Under the pieces are notes generated by a model. The model was given only the letters and a program-made list of their open reading frames with translations. It was not told the DNA's origin and did no database searches. DNA of 15,097 nt. It comes from an uncultured Spirochaetaceae bacterium (GTDB taxonomy: Bacteria > Spirochaetota > Spirochaetia > Treponematales > Treponemataceae). The DNA is taken from positions 1 through 15,097 of the forward strand of contig CACYDQ010000012.1 in NCBI GenBank assembly GCA_902773215.1. Direction: 5' to 3'. A program made the translations under genes and the position numbers. Numbering within the stretch: position 1 is the first letter of the stretch; each line of letters opens with the position of its first letter. Shown here one piece after another: positions 1 through 7,638 of this stretch.

Positions 1-1822
1 ATTGCTTTTCCGTCTCTACGCCCTCGCAGACGATTTTGAACCCGACATCGTGCATCATTGCGATGGTGTTCCGTATGATTGACCTTCCAGAGGGAGTCTC
101 CACGATGTCCACGATGCTCTTGTCGATTTTGACCAGACTGAGCGGCAGGTCGATCGCCCGCTTTATGTTTGAATAGCCGGTTCCGTAGTCGTCCAGCGAG
201 AACGAGTAGTTCTTCTTGAGCAGGGTCTCCACGTTGTTGTATCCGGTCATGGAGTGCATGTCGGCCATCGACTCCGTAATTTCCATATTGATACGCTCGG
301 AAGGTGTTCCATATTTTTCCTGCAGCTGGTTTATCTTGCTGACGAGGTCTTTCTGCAAAAGCTGCTCCACCGACAGGTTCAGCTCGATGTAGTGTAGGCC
401 GAGGTCCATGAAATCGGGAATCGTCACGAATTTGAAGATGCTCTCCAGGACGAAGTTTCCGACAGGGATAATCAGCCCGGTGTTTTCCGCGGTGGGGATG
501 AACATGTCGGGCGGGATGAAGCCGTGCTGGGGGTCGTTCAGCCGGATCAGGGCCTCTGCGGATGAGAATCGCTTCTGCTTGAGGTCGAATATCGGCTGGT
601 AGTACATCTCGAAGTTGCCTTCCTCGATGCCCTTGGTTATGATATCCGAAATGTTTTCCAAAAGGCGGAAGTTCTTGTCCTTGATGATCTCGTCCGCCTT
701 GAGCAGTATCTGCCCTGACTTGAGATAACGCTGGAAGAAGCGGCAGAACTGCAGCATGCTGTCGATGTTGGAGAAGTCCCGGGGGAACTCCAGCAGGCAG
801 AGCTTTGGGTCCAGTATGGCGGCATAGCTGTCGTTCGTGAGGTTCCGCCACATATCAATCAGTTCCGGGTGGTCCTTCTCTATATCCACCCCGCCCTGGC
901 TGAAGACGACCTGGATGCTTCCCGCCGAATGGTAGTAGAGCTTGTACCCGTTCATCTCGCTGATGATTTCGGCAATCTTCTGTTCGGTCTGCTTGATGAA
1001 GCTGAAAAACTTCTCGTCTCCGAAGTAGTTCCTCGCCTCCTGTGCGTTGGCAAAGTTTATGACGAGGAGCGTCGCGCTCCTGTTCGACAGCTTGAGGTTG
1101 GTCAGCTGTTTCCTGAGGGCTTCCTTTGTGTACAGTCCGGTGTCGGGGTCGAACATCTCCTCGGGGCGGTAGACGATGAGGTGCACCAGGAGCAGCGTGA
1201 TGGCGGAGGAAATCATTTCCAGCAGGTAGTCGGCGTTCAGGGACTGGTAGAGCGCGCAGAGGAAGTCTACGATGTAGGTTGAGGTCATCGTCAGCCATTT
1301 GACTTTTCCCAGGTAGCGGCGCATTTTGCACAGGCAGATGAAGCCGAAGATGCTGTAGCCCATCCCTATGCCGTACAGGATGAACATGTGCGGTCCCCGC
1401 TGGTAGTAGTTTTCCGGGGTTATCGTGAACAGCTGGTGGGTAAAGAGGTTGGACAGTATGACCAGGTGAAGGGTGGCCAGCGGGGCGATGAGGGCAATTC
1501 GGTATGCCGTCCTCTGCAGCTTGAAGATGCTGTCGGTCTGGACGAAAATCAGGATGATGTAGGTAAGCATGATGAACTGCCGGACGAACAGGTAGCTGTA
1601 GGTGGCGATGTAAGCGACGGCGAGTCCGAACGGAAAACGGTGTATCAGGACGAAGGACCAGTACATGGAGATGTCCAGCATTGTGGAGACGAGGCAGAGC
1701 CAGATGACGCGCAGGAAGGCCCTGTTTTCGATTCCCTTGAACATTTTCCGGTAATATATGGAAAAGAGGATTGCTGCATACACAAAAATGGCCACGTAGT
1801 TGAATACGAGAATACTTTTCAC
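1..1822 (-). CDS. Membrane GGDEF-EAL protein, probable c-di-GMP phosphodiesterase (3' end cut by window edge)
   Basis: Likely hydrolyses cyclic di-GMP at the inner membrane. Translating from GTG at 1822 gives 607 residues up to the window edge. Residues about 5-217 hold roughly seven hydrophobic segments. A GGDEF-like domain starts near DPDTGLYTKEAL (225-236), but the signature position reads HSAGSIQ (298-304), so diguanylate cyclase activity should be lost. The EAL domain (about 395 onward) looks complete: EAL at 423-425, N482, EITE at 514-517, the metal-binding pair D544-D545 in SLDDYGTGYS, K565, and E600 in CEGVE. Only the last few dozen residues are missing. GTG was chosen because an AGGGAG ribosome site (1832-1837) lies 9 bases upstream and an in-frame TAG lies further upstream. 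It is divergent from the 1943 gene; I see no convincing promoter for it. The family assignment is strong; the sensed signal is unknown. Confidence 0.9.
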   Translation of the reverse strand, partial: MKSILVFNYVAIFVYAAILFSIYYRKMFKGIENRAFLRVIWLCLVSTMLDISMYWSFVLIHRFPFGLAVAYIATYSYLFVRQFIMLTYIILIFVQTDSIFKLQRTAYRIALIAPLATLHLVILSNLFTHQLFTITPENYYQRGPHMFILYGIGMGYSIFGFICLCKMRRYLGKVKWLTMTSTYIVDFLCALYQSLNADYLLEMISSAITLLLVHLIVYRPEEMFDPDTGLYTKEALRKQLTNLKLSNRSATLLVINFANAQEARNYFGDEKFFSFIKQTEQKIAEIISEMNGYKLYYHSAGSIQVVFSQGGVDIEKDHPELIDMWRNLTNDSYAAILDPKLCLLEFPRDFSNIDSMLQFCRFFQRYLKSGQILLKADEIIKDKNFRLLENISDIITKGIEEGNFEMYYQPIFDLKQKRFSSAEALIRLNDPQHGFIPPDMFIPTAENTGLIIPVGNFVLESIFKFVTIPDFMDLGLHYIELNLSVEQLLQKDLVSKINQLQEKYGTPSERINMEITESMADMHSMTGYNNVETLLKKNYSFSLDDYGTGYSNIKRAIDLPLSLVKIDKSIVDIVETPSGRSIIRNTIAMMHDVGFKIVCEGVETEKQ

Positions 1823-1904
1823 TTGTAGGGGCTCCCTGCCTGTCCCTTTTAGTTTATCACAGGAATCGAGAAAGGTCTATATTCCGGGCGGGGATGTTTG
1901 GGGT

Positions 1905-1933
1905 TTGACAAGACCCGCTTTATAATAGATAAT
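1905..1933 (+). promoter_or_regulatory. Sigma70-type promoter of the 1943-ruvA-ruvB-queA operon
   Basis: TTGACA at 1905-1910, a 17-base spacer, then GATAAT at 1928-1933. The expected start point is near 1940, only about three bases before the ATG at 1943, so the mRNA would be essentially leaderless. A competing reading uses a perfect TATAAT at 1921-1926 with a poor -35 (TTGGGG, 1898-1903), giving a leader of about ten bases. Only a weak GAG (1936-1938) could serve as ribosome site. The rest of the 1823-1942 gap shows nothing else convincing. Confidence 0.72.
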
Positions 1934-1942
1934 TAGAGTATT

Positions 1943-3511
1943 ATGGCAGATTTAGATACGAAGAACGAGGAGCGTCCGGCTTCAGGTGGCGGAAATTTCC
2001 TGATGGCCCTTTTGGACTTCATTCTCGGTCGGGAAAGCGATCCCCAGCGGAGGGAACTTCAGGCAGTTCAGAAGCAGCTGAACAAGACGGGCTACAGGTT
2101 TTACAAGTTCAGTAAAGAAAGGCTTCTTGCTCCTTTTGCCGTGTTCATCTACGAGATTTATGAGATTGTTGACCCTCTGAGGGAGTTTTTCCTGGAGAAC
2201 ACGGCGAACAAATACTATGCCCATGCGGTTATCGAGTATTTCAAGACAGAGAAGATTAATCATCTTGTAGATACCGTCTCAGATGAAAGCCTGACTGAGC
2301 GTGGCAAGAATATGGAATTTCCCGCGCTCGCCGAGGAGGCCCATAAGAGTTTCAATGCGCTGACCGCGACATTCGGCAAGGAGCTGTCGGGCAAGGTTAA
2401 TGCGATGTACAACTCTGTGGTAGCGCTCAAGCAGTTCTGCATGATTGACTATTATATCATCCTGCGGCGCTTCAAGCCTGATTTGGAGGAACATAAGTTC
2501 ATTCCGCACCTGAGCTTCGGTCAGATTGGTAAGAAATCTGCTGTAGATATTGTCCCCGACTTCCTTTCTGCCGCCGTGAATCTTCTGTGCGTGGATGACT
2601 GGACGGCGCAGATGGAGTTCATCTCTACCTTACCCGGCTTCAAGGGCTTTGATGACAAGAAGCTGGGGGAATTACATGACAAGCTTCTTAAGATGAACTC
2701 CCTCTCTGTTTTCGCGAATTTCGGCAAGCTGTTCCTGCATGACCCCTCTTATACCGCTGCCTCTAGTTTTCCGGCGGAGGACATAGTGAAGGCTTATCTG
2801 GATGAGCTCTCCCACGAGATGGAGGAGACCCTGCAGGACATCGACACGAAGAAAAAGAACGAGCTGCTTGAGAAGCAGATGAAGGAAATCTTTGGTGGCG
2901 CGGAAATCCTTGAACTGCAGAATTACACGGAGGACTCTTCTGAGATTCTTGAAGGCATACGCGTGAACTTGGAGGAAGGAAAGCAGATTTCCTATTCCAA
3001 GTGTATGCAGGCAAAGTATTTCCATTCTCTGGTGAATACTTACCTGAGCAAAAATCTCCTTGAGTTCGTCGAAAATTTTTCTGTCCGGGCAGAGATTCGC
3101 GGGAGCGAATACACGGCAAAATTCTCGGCGGAGTACCACCAGATGCTTGCCATCGATGATGAGATAAAAAAGCTGGACATGGAGCTGGGGCAGGGCTTCC
3201 CCAACGGCTACAAAATCGCCGTGCTGGCAGATGCGGCTGCACGGTCGTCCGACGCCGCCGAGAAGCTGTATGCCGAGGTAAGCTCCGTGAACAAAGCGTT
3301 CGCAGATCAGCTGGGCGAAGGAATGAACATACTCCACACCGTGCTCAGGAAGCTTACGGAGCTGCTTGAGGACAAGAAGTCCATAAGCCCTGCTATCGTA
3401 AAAAACTGGAACAATATCGATGAATATCTCCGGGAACCGACTCTGAAAACCCTGACTGAATCCACGACTCGTCTGACAACCTTCGTCGCCCTGATGGACA
3501 GCTTCAAATAG
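1943..3511 (+). CDS. Conserved-looking cytoplasmic protein of unknown function, first gene of ruvAB-queA operon
   Basis: I do not recognise a characterised family. The 522-residue product has no signal peptide or membrane segment and looks almost entirely helical. It has a Gly/Pro/charged N-terminal tail (1-18), a basic-aromatic stretch around 30-75 (GRESDPQRREL, then GYRFYKFSKERLLAPF), and charged, coiled-coil-prone segments around 290-330 (DIDTKKKNELLEKQMKEIF) and 400-415. I recall a treponemal family of unknown function (possibly DUF5312) with such proteins, but could not check it. It starts at the only sensible ATG, directly downstream of a strong promoter. The stop is followed after 10 bases by ruvA, whose ribosome site AGGCGG overlaps the stop region, so it is co-transcribed with ruvA, ruvB and queA. 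That position suggests, but does not show, a link with DNA repair or chromosome maintenance. Confidence 0.85.
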   Translation: MADLDTKNEERPASGGGNFLMALLDFILGRESDPQRRELQAVQKQLNKTGYRFYKFSKERLLAPFAVFIYEIYEIVDPLREFFLENTANKYYAHAVIEYFKTEKINHLVDTVSDESLTERGKNMEFPALAEEAHKSFNALTATFGKELSGKVNAMYNSVVALKQFCMIDYYIILRRFKPDLEEHKFIPHLSFGQIGKKSAVDIVPDFLSAAVNLLCVDDWTAQMEFISTLPGFKGFDDKKLGELHDKLLKMNSLSVFANFGKLFLHDPSYTAASSFPAEDIVKAYLDELSHEMEETLQDIDTKKKNELLEKQMKEIFGGAEILELQNYTEDSSEILEGIRVNLEEGKQISYSKCMQAKYFHSLVNTYLSKNLLEFVENFSVRAEIRGSEYTAKFSAEYHQMLAIDDEIKKLDMELGQGFPNGYKIAVLADAAARSSDAAEKLYAEVSSVNKAFADQLGEGMNILHTVLRKLTELLEDKKSISPAIVKNWNNIDEYLREPTLKTLTESTTRLTTFVALMDSFK

Positions 3512-3521
3512 GCGGTATTCC

Positions 3522-4145
3522 ATGTTCAACAGCTTGACCGGCATTATAACGGAAAAATCCAGCCAGAGGCTCTGCCTGGACACGCACGGCATAGAGTGGG
3601 AAATTCTCTGCCCTGATACCAGCATCCAGTCCCTGCCTCCCGTTGGTGAGACGGGGCGGGTTTATACCTGGCTTCAGCATACAGATGCCTTGATGAATCT
3701 CTACGGCTTTGTGAGCGCGGGGGAACGGTCTCTTTTCTTTGATTTGCTCAAGGTGGACGGCATAGGTCCTAAGGGAGCGCTCAAGATTATGGGATCTGTC
3801 TCTTCTGCGCAGCTGGTACGGATATTGGACGAAGGGAATTTGGAAGCCTTGCAAAAAGTGCCCGGGGTCGGCAAGAAAACTGCCGCCAAGATGCTCTTGC
3901 AACTCAAAGGCAAGCTCACCCTCTCTGAGGGGACGAGCGGGGCTGCCCCGTCCTCCGCTCCCAAGTCCCCCTATTCGGACGTAATCGGGGCGCTCGTTGA
4001 CATGGGCCATGAGAAGCGCAGCGCGGAGCAGACCATCGCCCGGCTCGTGGAGGAGCTTGCCAAGGACGAAAGCTTTTCTTCCCTGGGGCAAGCTCAGAAA
4101 GAAGACCTGCTTTTCCGTAAGGCCCTCGTGGAGATGGCCAGATGA
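3522..4145 (+). CDS. ruvA: Holliday junction branch migration protein RuvA
   Basis: RuvA forms tetramers that bind four-way DNA junctions and load the RuvB motor. The 207-residue product has the usual three-part layout. An N-terminal OB-fold domain begins MFNSLTGII. Two helix-hairpin-helix motifs follow, [17 protein letters not shown] (73-89) and [16 protein letters not shown] (110-125). A Gly/Ser/Ala/Pro-rich flexible linker (about 132-150) leads to the C-terminal RuvB-contacting domain ([12 protein letters not shown], 151-162, to the end). The length is normal for the family. The start has a clear ribosome site, AGGCGG at 3510-3515, six bases upstream. The stop overlaps the ruvB start in an ATGA arrangement at 4142-4145, implying translational coupling. 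No ruvC is present in the window. Confidence 0.97.
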   Translation: MFNSLTGIITEKSSQRLCLDTHGIEWEILCPDTSIQSLPPVGETGRVYTWLQHTDALMNLYGFVSAGERSLFFDLLKVDGIGPKGALKIMGSVSSAQLVRILDEGNLEALQKVPGVGKKTAAKMLLQLKGKLTLSEGTSGAAPSSAPKSPYSDVIGALVDMGHEKRSAEQTIARLVEELAKDESFSSLGQAQKEDLLFRKALVEMAR

Positions 4146-5293
4146 ACAAGAGCGTGACGGCAAAAAGTACATATTCACGACCTAAGGGGGCAAAAGAAGC
4201 CGAGGCCGACGACATGAACATAGTTGCCCAGCTGTCCGCCCAGGCCGCGCAGGGGCTTTCCCAAGGATCTTCCCATATCGTCCGTGCTGATGCCGCAAGT
4301 GATGACGATGCTCAGGAAGGTAGTCTGCGTCCAAAGAGCCTGAGGGAATTCCAAGGGCAGAGCGCGATAAAAGAGAACCTTTCGGTATTCGTAAACGCTG
4401 CCCGTGACCGCAAAGAAGCACTTGACCACCTCTTCCTGATTGGTCCGCCCGGCTTGGGCAAGACGACGCTTGCGCAGATTACCGCCGCCGAGCTCGGTGT
4501 GGAATTCAAGGTGACGAGCGCGCCTGCGTTGGACAAGCCTAAGGATCTGGCGGGAATCCTTTCCACCATAACGGAGCGGACGGTCTTTTTTATAGACGAG
4601 ATACACAGGCTCAAGCCCGCGATTGAAGAAATGCTCTACATAGCGATGGAGGACTTTGAGCTGGACTGGGTGATAGGGCAGGGGGCCGCCGCACGCACGG
4701 TCAGGATACCCATACCCCGCTTCACGCTCGTGGGCGCGACGACCAAGGCAGGAATGGTGTCTTCTCCGCTCATCAGCCGCTTCGGAATCGTGCAGAGATT
4801 CAACTTCTACACGAATGAGGAGCTTGCTTCGATTATCAGGCGGTCCGCAGGCATACTGAACGTGTCGGCGGATGAGGATGCGTCCATGCTGATGGCCTCC
4901 TGCTCCCGCGGTACGCCCCGCATAGCAAACCGCATTCTGCGCCGGATGAGGGATTTTGCCCAGGTGGCAGGCAGCCCTGTCATAACACGGAAAATCGTCG
5001 AGGACGGACTTACCAAGCTCGGCATAGACTCGCTCGGGCTGGAACGCTACGACAGGGAAATCCTCTCTTCGATAATAAACAATTTTTCCGGCGGTCCGGT
5101 TGGGGCAGAAACCCTTGCGATTTCGATCGGGGAAAGCCAGGACACGCTTGAGGACTATTACGAGCCATATCTGATACAGTGCGGCCTGCTCCAGCGGACA
5201 CCCCGGGGCAGGATTGTGACTGACCGCGCATACAAGCACCTTGGAATTGAAAAGAGGGGAGGGGGAGATGAAAACCAGCGACTTCTATTTTGA
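4142..5293 (+). CDS. ruvB: Holliday junction branch migration ATPase RuvB
   Basis: AAA+ hexameric motor that drives branch migration with RuvA. Visible motifs, numbered from the first ATG: Walker [10 protein letters not shown] (101-109), Walker B with IDEIH (151-155), sensor 1 GATT (198-201), arginine finger R213 in SRFGIVQRF, sensor 2 R260 in GTPRIANR, and a C-terminal winged-helix domain (about 296-370). At 383 residues it is longer than the usual 330-350, because about 60 poorly conserved, Ala/Ser/Asp-rich residues precede the conserved [12 protein letters not shown]. The start at 4142 is favoured by the ATGA overlap with ruvA and a GGAG at 4130-4133. An alternative ATG at 4214 has GAGG eight bases upstream and would give 359 residues, nearer the family norm. 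The 3' end overlaps queA by 26 bases. Confidence 0.96.
   Translation: MNKSVTAKSTYSRPKGAKEAEADDMNIVAQLSAQAAQGLSQGSSHIVRADAASDDDAQEGSLRPKSLREFQGQSAIKENLSVFVNAARDRKEALDHLFLIGPPGLGKTTLAQITAAELGVEFKVTSAPALDKPKDLAGILSTITERTVFFIDEIHRLKPAIEEMLYIAMEDFELDWVIGQGAAARTVRIPIPRFTLVGATTKAGMVSSPLISRFGIVQRFNFYTNEELASIIRRSAGILNVSADEDASMLMASCSRGTPRIANRILRRMRDFAQVAGSPVITRKIVEDGLTKLGIDSLGLERYDREILSSIINNFSGGPVGAETLAISIGESQDTLEDYYEPYLIQCGLLQRTPRGRIVTDRAYKHLGIEKRGGGDENQRLLF
5255..5267 (+). promoter_or_regulatory. Strong purine-rich ribosome binding site that sets the queA start
   Basis: An almost unbroken G/A run with AGGGGA at 5255-5260 followed by more G's lies just upstream of ATG 5268, inside the end of ruvB. 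It favours 5268 over the in-frame TTG at 5241, which would add nine unconserved residues and lacks such a site. Confidence 0.8.
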
Positions 5294-6320
5294 CTTGCCG
5301 GAAGAGCTTATCGCTCAGAAGCCATGCACGGAGCGGGGCAATGACCGGCTGATGCTGCTCGGAAGGGCAAGCGGGGCTGTCGGGCATCACGTCATGGCCG
5401 ACCTGCCTTCTCTGATAGACGACGGTACCCTGATGGTATTCAATAACAGCCGTGTGCGACGGAGCCGCTGCTATGGCATACGGGTTCTGGACAGTGGACA
5501 GGACGGGCGGGAGCAGGAGTTCATGTTCCTGAACCAGACGGGGCCGGACGGGGATGCCTGGAACACGATGGTCAAGGGGGCCAAGAAGGTCAAGCCGGGG
5601 GCTTGCTACCGCTTCCCGGACGGCTCTGAGGGCGTGATTCAGGATGATGCTGGCAACGCCGGGACTGAGTTCCGCACGATACGCTTTCCCTTCCGCCTGA
5701 CGGAGGACTGGTTCGAGCGGAACGGCCACATCCCCCTGCCTCCTTACATCAGGAGGGAGGACACGGACATAGACAGCGAGCGTTACCAGACGGTCTATGC
5801 CAAGGAGACGGGGAGTGCGGCGTGTCCTACGGCGGGGCTGCACTTTACCGAAGACATGCTCGCCTTGCTGAGGGCGAAGGGCGTGGAACTGGAATGGCTG
5901 ACCCTGCACGTGGGGCTCGGAACCTTCCTGCCTGTCCGCGCGGACAACATAGAGGAGCACAAGATGCACGAGGAAGTCTACACCGTGCCCTATGATGTTG
6001 CCGACCGCATAAATAAGGCGAAGGCGGACGGGCGCAAAATCCTTGCCGTCGGCACGACGAGCGTCAGGACTCTGGAAAGCGCGAGCGATGAGAACGGCAT
6101 AGTGCAGGGTGGTACCGGAAGGACGAGCATCTTCATGTATCCCGGATACCGCTTCAAGGTTGTTGACCAGATGTTCACGAATTTCCATACTCCCGAGTCC
6201 ACGCTGATAATGCTGGTCAGTGCGTTTGCCGGTCGTGAGAACATCCTGAACGCCTATAAGACCGCCGTTCAGGAGAAATACCACTTCTTCTCTTATGGGG
6301 ATGCAATGCTGATAAAGTGA
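5268..6320 (+). CDS. queA: S-adenosylmethionine:tRNA ribosyltransferase-isomerase QueA
   Basis: Transfers and isomerises the ribosyl part of S-adenosylmethionine onto 7-aminomethyl-7-deazaguanine in tRNA, forming epoxyqueuosine in the queuosine pathway. The 350-residue product has the family landmarks: N-terminal [27 protein letters not shown] (56-63), [10 protein letters not shown] (154-163), [15 protein letters not shown] (169-183), PTAGLHFT (187-194), [14 protein letters not shown] (211-224), HKMHEE (231-236) and [10 protein letters not shown] (261-270). Family members usually read [10 protein letters not shown]; here the residue before the proline is Cys (AACPTAG), which looks like a tolerated change. 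Length is normal. The start at 5268 is set by its ribosome site. It overlaps ruvB by 26 bases, so it is the last gene of a coupled operon. The ruvA-ruvB-queA order is also common in other bacteria. No tgt follows. Confidence 0.96.
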   Translation: MKTSDFYFDLPEELIAQKPCTERGNDRLMLLGRASGAVGHHVMADLPSLIDDGTLMVFNNSRVRRSRCYGIRVLDSGQDGREQEFMFLNQTGPDGDAWNTMVKGAKKVKPGACYRFPDGSEGVIQDDAGNAGTEFRTIRFPFRLTEDWFERNGHIPLPPYIRREDTDIDSERYQTVYAKETGSAACPTAGLHFTEDMLALLRAKGVELEWLTLHVGLGTFLPVRADNIEEHKMHEEVYTVPYDVADRINKAKADGRKILAVGTTSVRTLESASDENGIVQGGTGRTSIFMYPGYRFKVVDQMFTNFHTPESTLIMLVSAFAGRENILNAYKTAVQEKYHFFSYGDAMLIK

Positions 6321-6323
6321 TTC

Positions 6324-6348
6324 GCCGGTGTAAAAGCGGCCGGCTTTT
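6324..6348. terminator. Probable bidirectional terminator between queA and the convergent FAD-subunit gene
   Basis: Two alternative pairings exist in the 36-bp gap. GCCGG (6324-6328) can pair with CCGGC (6340-6344), followed by TTTT. Alternatively AAAAGC (6332-6337) pairs with GCTTTT (6343-6348) across a five-base loop, which gives a T-run on either strand. The location between two convergent stop codons (6320 and 6357) supports a shared terminator, though the stems are short. Confidence 0.55.
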
Positions 6349-6356
6349 GCGCTGGC

Positions 6357-7163
6357 TTAGCTTAACAGCTGAAGGTTATACTCCAGCAAGTTCAGGAACT
6401 GATCTTTCAGGATGGGAGGAGTGACGTTCCTGTTAAATTCCTCCTGGCTCAACTCTTCGGCGGCGACAAGAAAATCCGACACGGCCTTGTCCGTGAGAGG
6501 AAGCTTGGAGCCAATGAGCTTGTTCTCCAGTTCCCTGGAGCGGAATACCATTTCTCCCACGAATGCTATTTTCATATCGGCAATCACGTCATTCTCGGTG
6601 TCCACGAGGAAGACGAAGCTCGCGCTCAGAGGCGAGAGCTTGCTGTCAGGCCCGATTCTTTTGAATACCGAGATTTCCCAGTCGCTGACGGGAACCCTTA
6701 TCTTTGTCAGTACGAACGATTTTGGAATTTCCGTGAATTTCAAGAAGGGGATATACTTTGTCGTAGACGGGGTTTTTACCTCAAGCCGCGCGTCAAGGGC
6801 GAGAAGTGGTGCGAAGAGCGTTCCTTTCTGTCCCTCCCGGCATATATTCCCTGCCAAGGTCGCGATGTTTCTGATTGGACCGGTCGCAGTCGATTCAACG
6901 GCATCATATAGAACGGACGGAATGTTCGTTCTTCCCATGGAAGCTATCTGGGCCAGCGTGACCGCCGGGCCGAAGTCTATGTATCTCTCCTTCTTGTCAA
7001 TGTTCTGAAGTTCCGCAATTCCATAGGTTGATACGGCCTTGCAGTGGGGATCTGTGAACTGAGTACAGCTGCCGACAATCCTCAGATCACTGACGGTTTT
7101 TATATGATAAAAAATGTCGGCTAGGTTTTTCGCAAGGAGGAACGTGCCCCTATTTTCTTCCAT
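6357..7163 (-). CDS. Divergent FAD-binding (medium) subunit of a xanthine dehydrogenase/CO dehydrogenase-type complex
   Basis: Related to the CoxM/XdhB flavoprotein subunit, which passes electrons from the [2Fe-2S] clusters to an acceptor through FAD. Support comes from the family layout in 268 residues: YIDFGPAVTLAQIA (61-74), then IRNIATLAGNI (97-107), which corresponds to the second FAD-contacting segment (usually IRN.ATIGGN), then FAPLLALDARLEVK (117-130). The first FAD motif, normally AGGTDL or similar, reads VGSCTQF (30-36), and the second has lost one glycine (AGN for GGN). FAD binding is therefore uncertain. It starts at 7163 with GGGAGG about 9 bases upstream and overlaps the preceding [2Fe-2S] gene by 14 bases. 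It is the last gene of the minus-strand operon. Family is fairly secure; activity is not. Confidence 0.78.
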   Translation of the reverse strand: MEENRGTFLLAKNLADIFYHIKTVSDLRIVGSCTQFTDPHCKAVSTYGIAELQNIDKKERYIDFGPAVTLAQIASMGRTNIPSVLYDAVESTATGPIRNIATLAGNICREGQKGTLFAPLLALDARLEVKTPSTTKYIPFLKFTEIPKSFVLTKIRVPVSDWEISVFKRIGPDSKLSPLSASFVFLVDTENDVIADMKIAFVGEMVFRSRELENKLIGSKLPLTDKAVSDFLVAAEELSQEEFNRNVTPPILKDQFLNLLEYNLQLLS

Positions 7164-7638
7164 TCTTCTTTCCCTCCCGCTTATGCTTCGTTGCTATGGC
7201 ATACAGGATACCGTTTATGTAGCTGTTGCGGTCGGTGCAGCAGAAGTCCAGATCCTTTATCATGCTCGTAATCCTCTGGATATCGGGCCTGCAGGAAGGG
7301 ATAATCAACTGGTATGCCGTAAGGATTTTGCCGGCATCACAATAGCCGCATAGGTTTATCCCGGCCTGTTTGAATCCAGTCATGATGTCATTGTATTCGG
7401 GGAATGTCTTGAAGTATTCCAATGTGATGATGCTGGAGTCCCGTATCGTTGCGACGGGTATTATGCAAGAGGGAACTGGTTTGCCGTCAATCAGGACCAT
7501 GCAGTTTCCGCAGTGTCCCTCCATGCAGCCGCATTTGACCTTGTATAGTTTTTTGCTCCTAAGAACGTCCAGCAGGCTTTCGTCCGGGTTTGCATCGAGT
7601 ATTTCTGTCTCATCGTTTAGCGTCAGTGGAATCTGCAT
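7150..7638 (-). CDS. Divergent [2Fe-2S] (small) subunit of a xanthine dehydrogenase-type complex
   Basis: Related to CoxS/XdhC iron-sulfur subunits that carry two [2Fe-2S] clusters between the molybdenum centre and FAD. The 162-residue length is typical. The N-terminal plant-type ferredoxin domain keeps all four expected ligands: C38, C43 and C46 in CMEGHCGNC, and C58 in PVPSC; there is one extra cysteine, C36. The C-terminal helical domain keeps the first pair in CGYC (C97, C100). The second pair, normally Cys-X-Cys about 31 residues later, is changed to adjacent cysteines, FCC (132-134). The second cluster may be altered or absent. The start at 7638 has a strong ribosome site, GGAGGAGGT at 7644-7652. 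It overlaps the large-subunit gene by 29 bases and the FAD-subunit gene by 14. A Lys/Arg-rich tail ends the protein. Confidence 0.85.
   Translation of the reverse strand: MQIPLTLNDETEILDANPDESLLDVLRSKKLYKVKCGCMEGHCGNCMVLIDGKPVPSCIIPVATIRDSSIITLEYFKTFPEYNDIMTGFKQAGINLCGYCDAGKILTAYQLIIPSCRPDIQRITSMIKDLDFCCTDRNSYINGILYAIATKHKREGKKNGRK

Noticed and set aside
855..1828. Open frames on both strands (158, 137 and 146 codons) within the GGDEF-EAL gene
   Set aside because: The correct minus-strand frame from GTG 1822 encodes all GGDEF-EAL landmarks without a stop; the others are shadows.
1861..1930. A promoter for the GGDEF-EAL gene on the minus strand
   Set aside because: TTGTCA near 1909 and TATAGA near 1880 are about 24 bases apart, too far for a sigma70 promoter, and a GATAAA closer to the gene has no matching -35.
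2672..3625. 317-codon open frame on the minus strand
   Set aside because: Antisense to the 522-residue gene and the start of ruvA; no recognisable domain. The composition of the opposite gene explains the lack of stops.
5241..5267. TTG at 5241 as the queA start
   Set aside because: Adds nine unconserved residues; ATG 5268 directly follows a very strong ribosome site and matches the family N-terminus.
4175..6284. Long minus-strand open frames (354 and 424 codons) opposite ruvB and queA
   Set aside because: Shadows of two certain genes; the translations are rich in Arg, Pro and Gly with no domain pattern.
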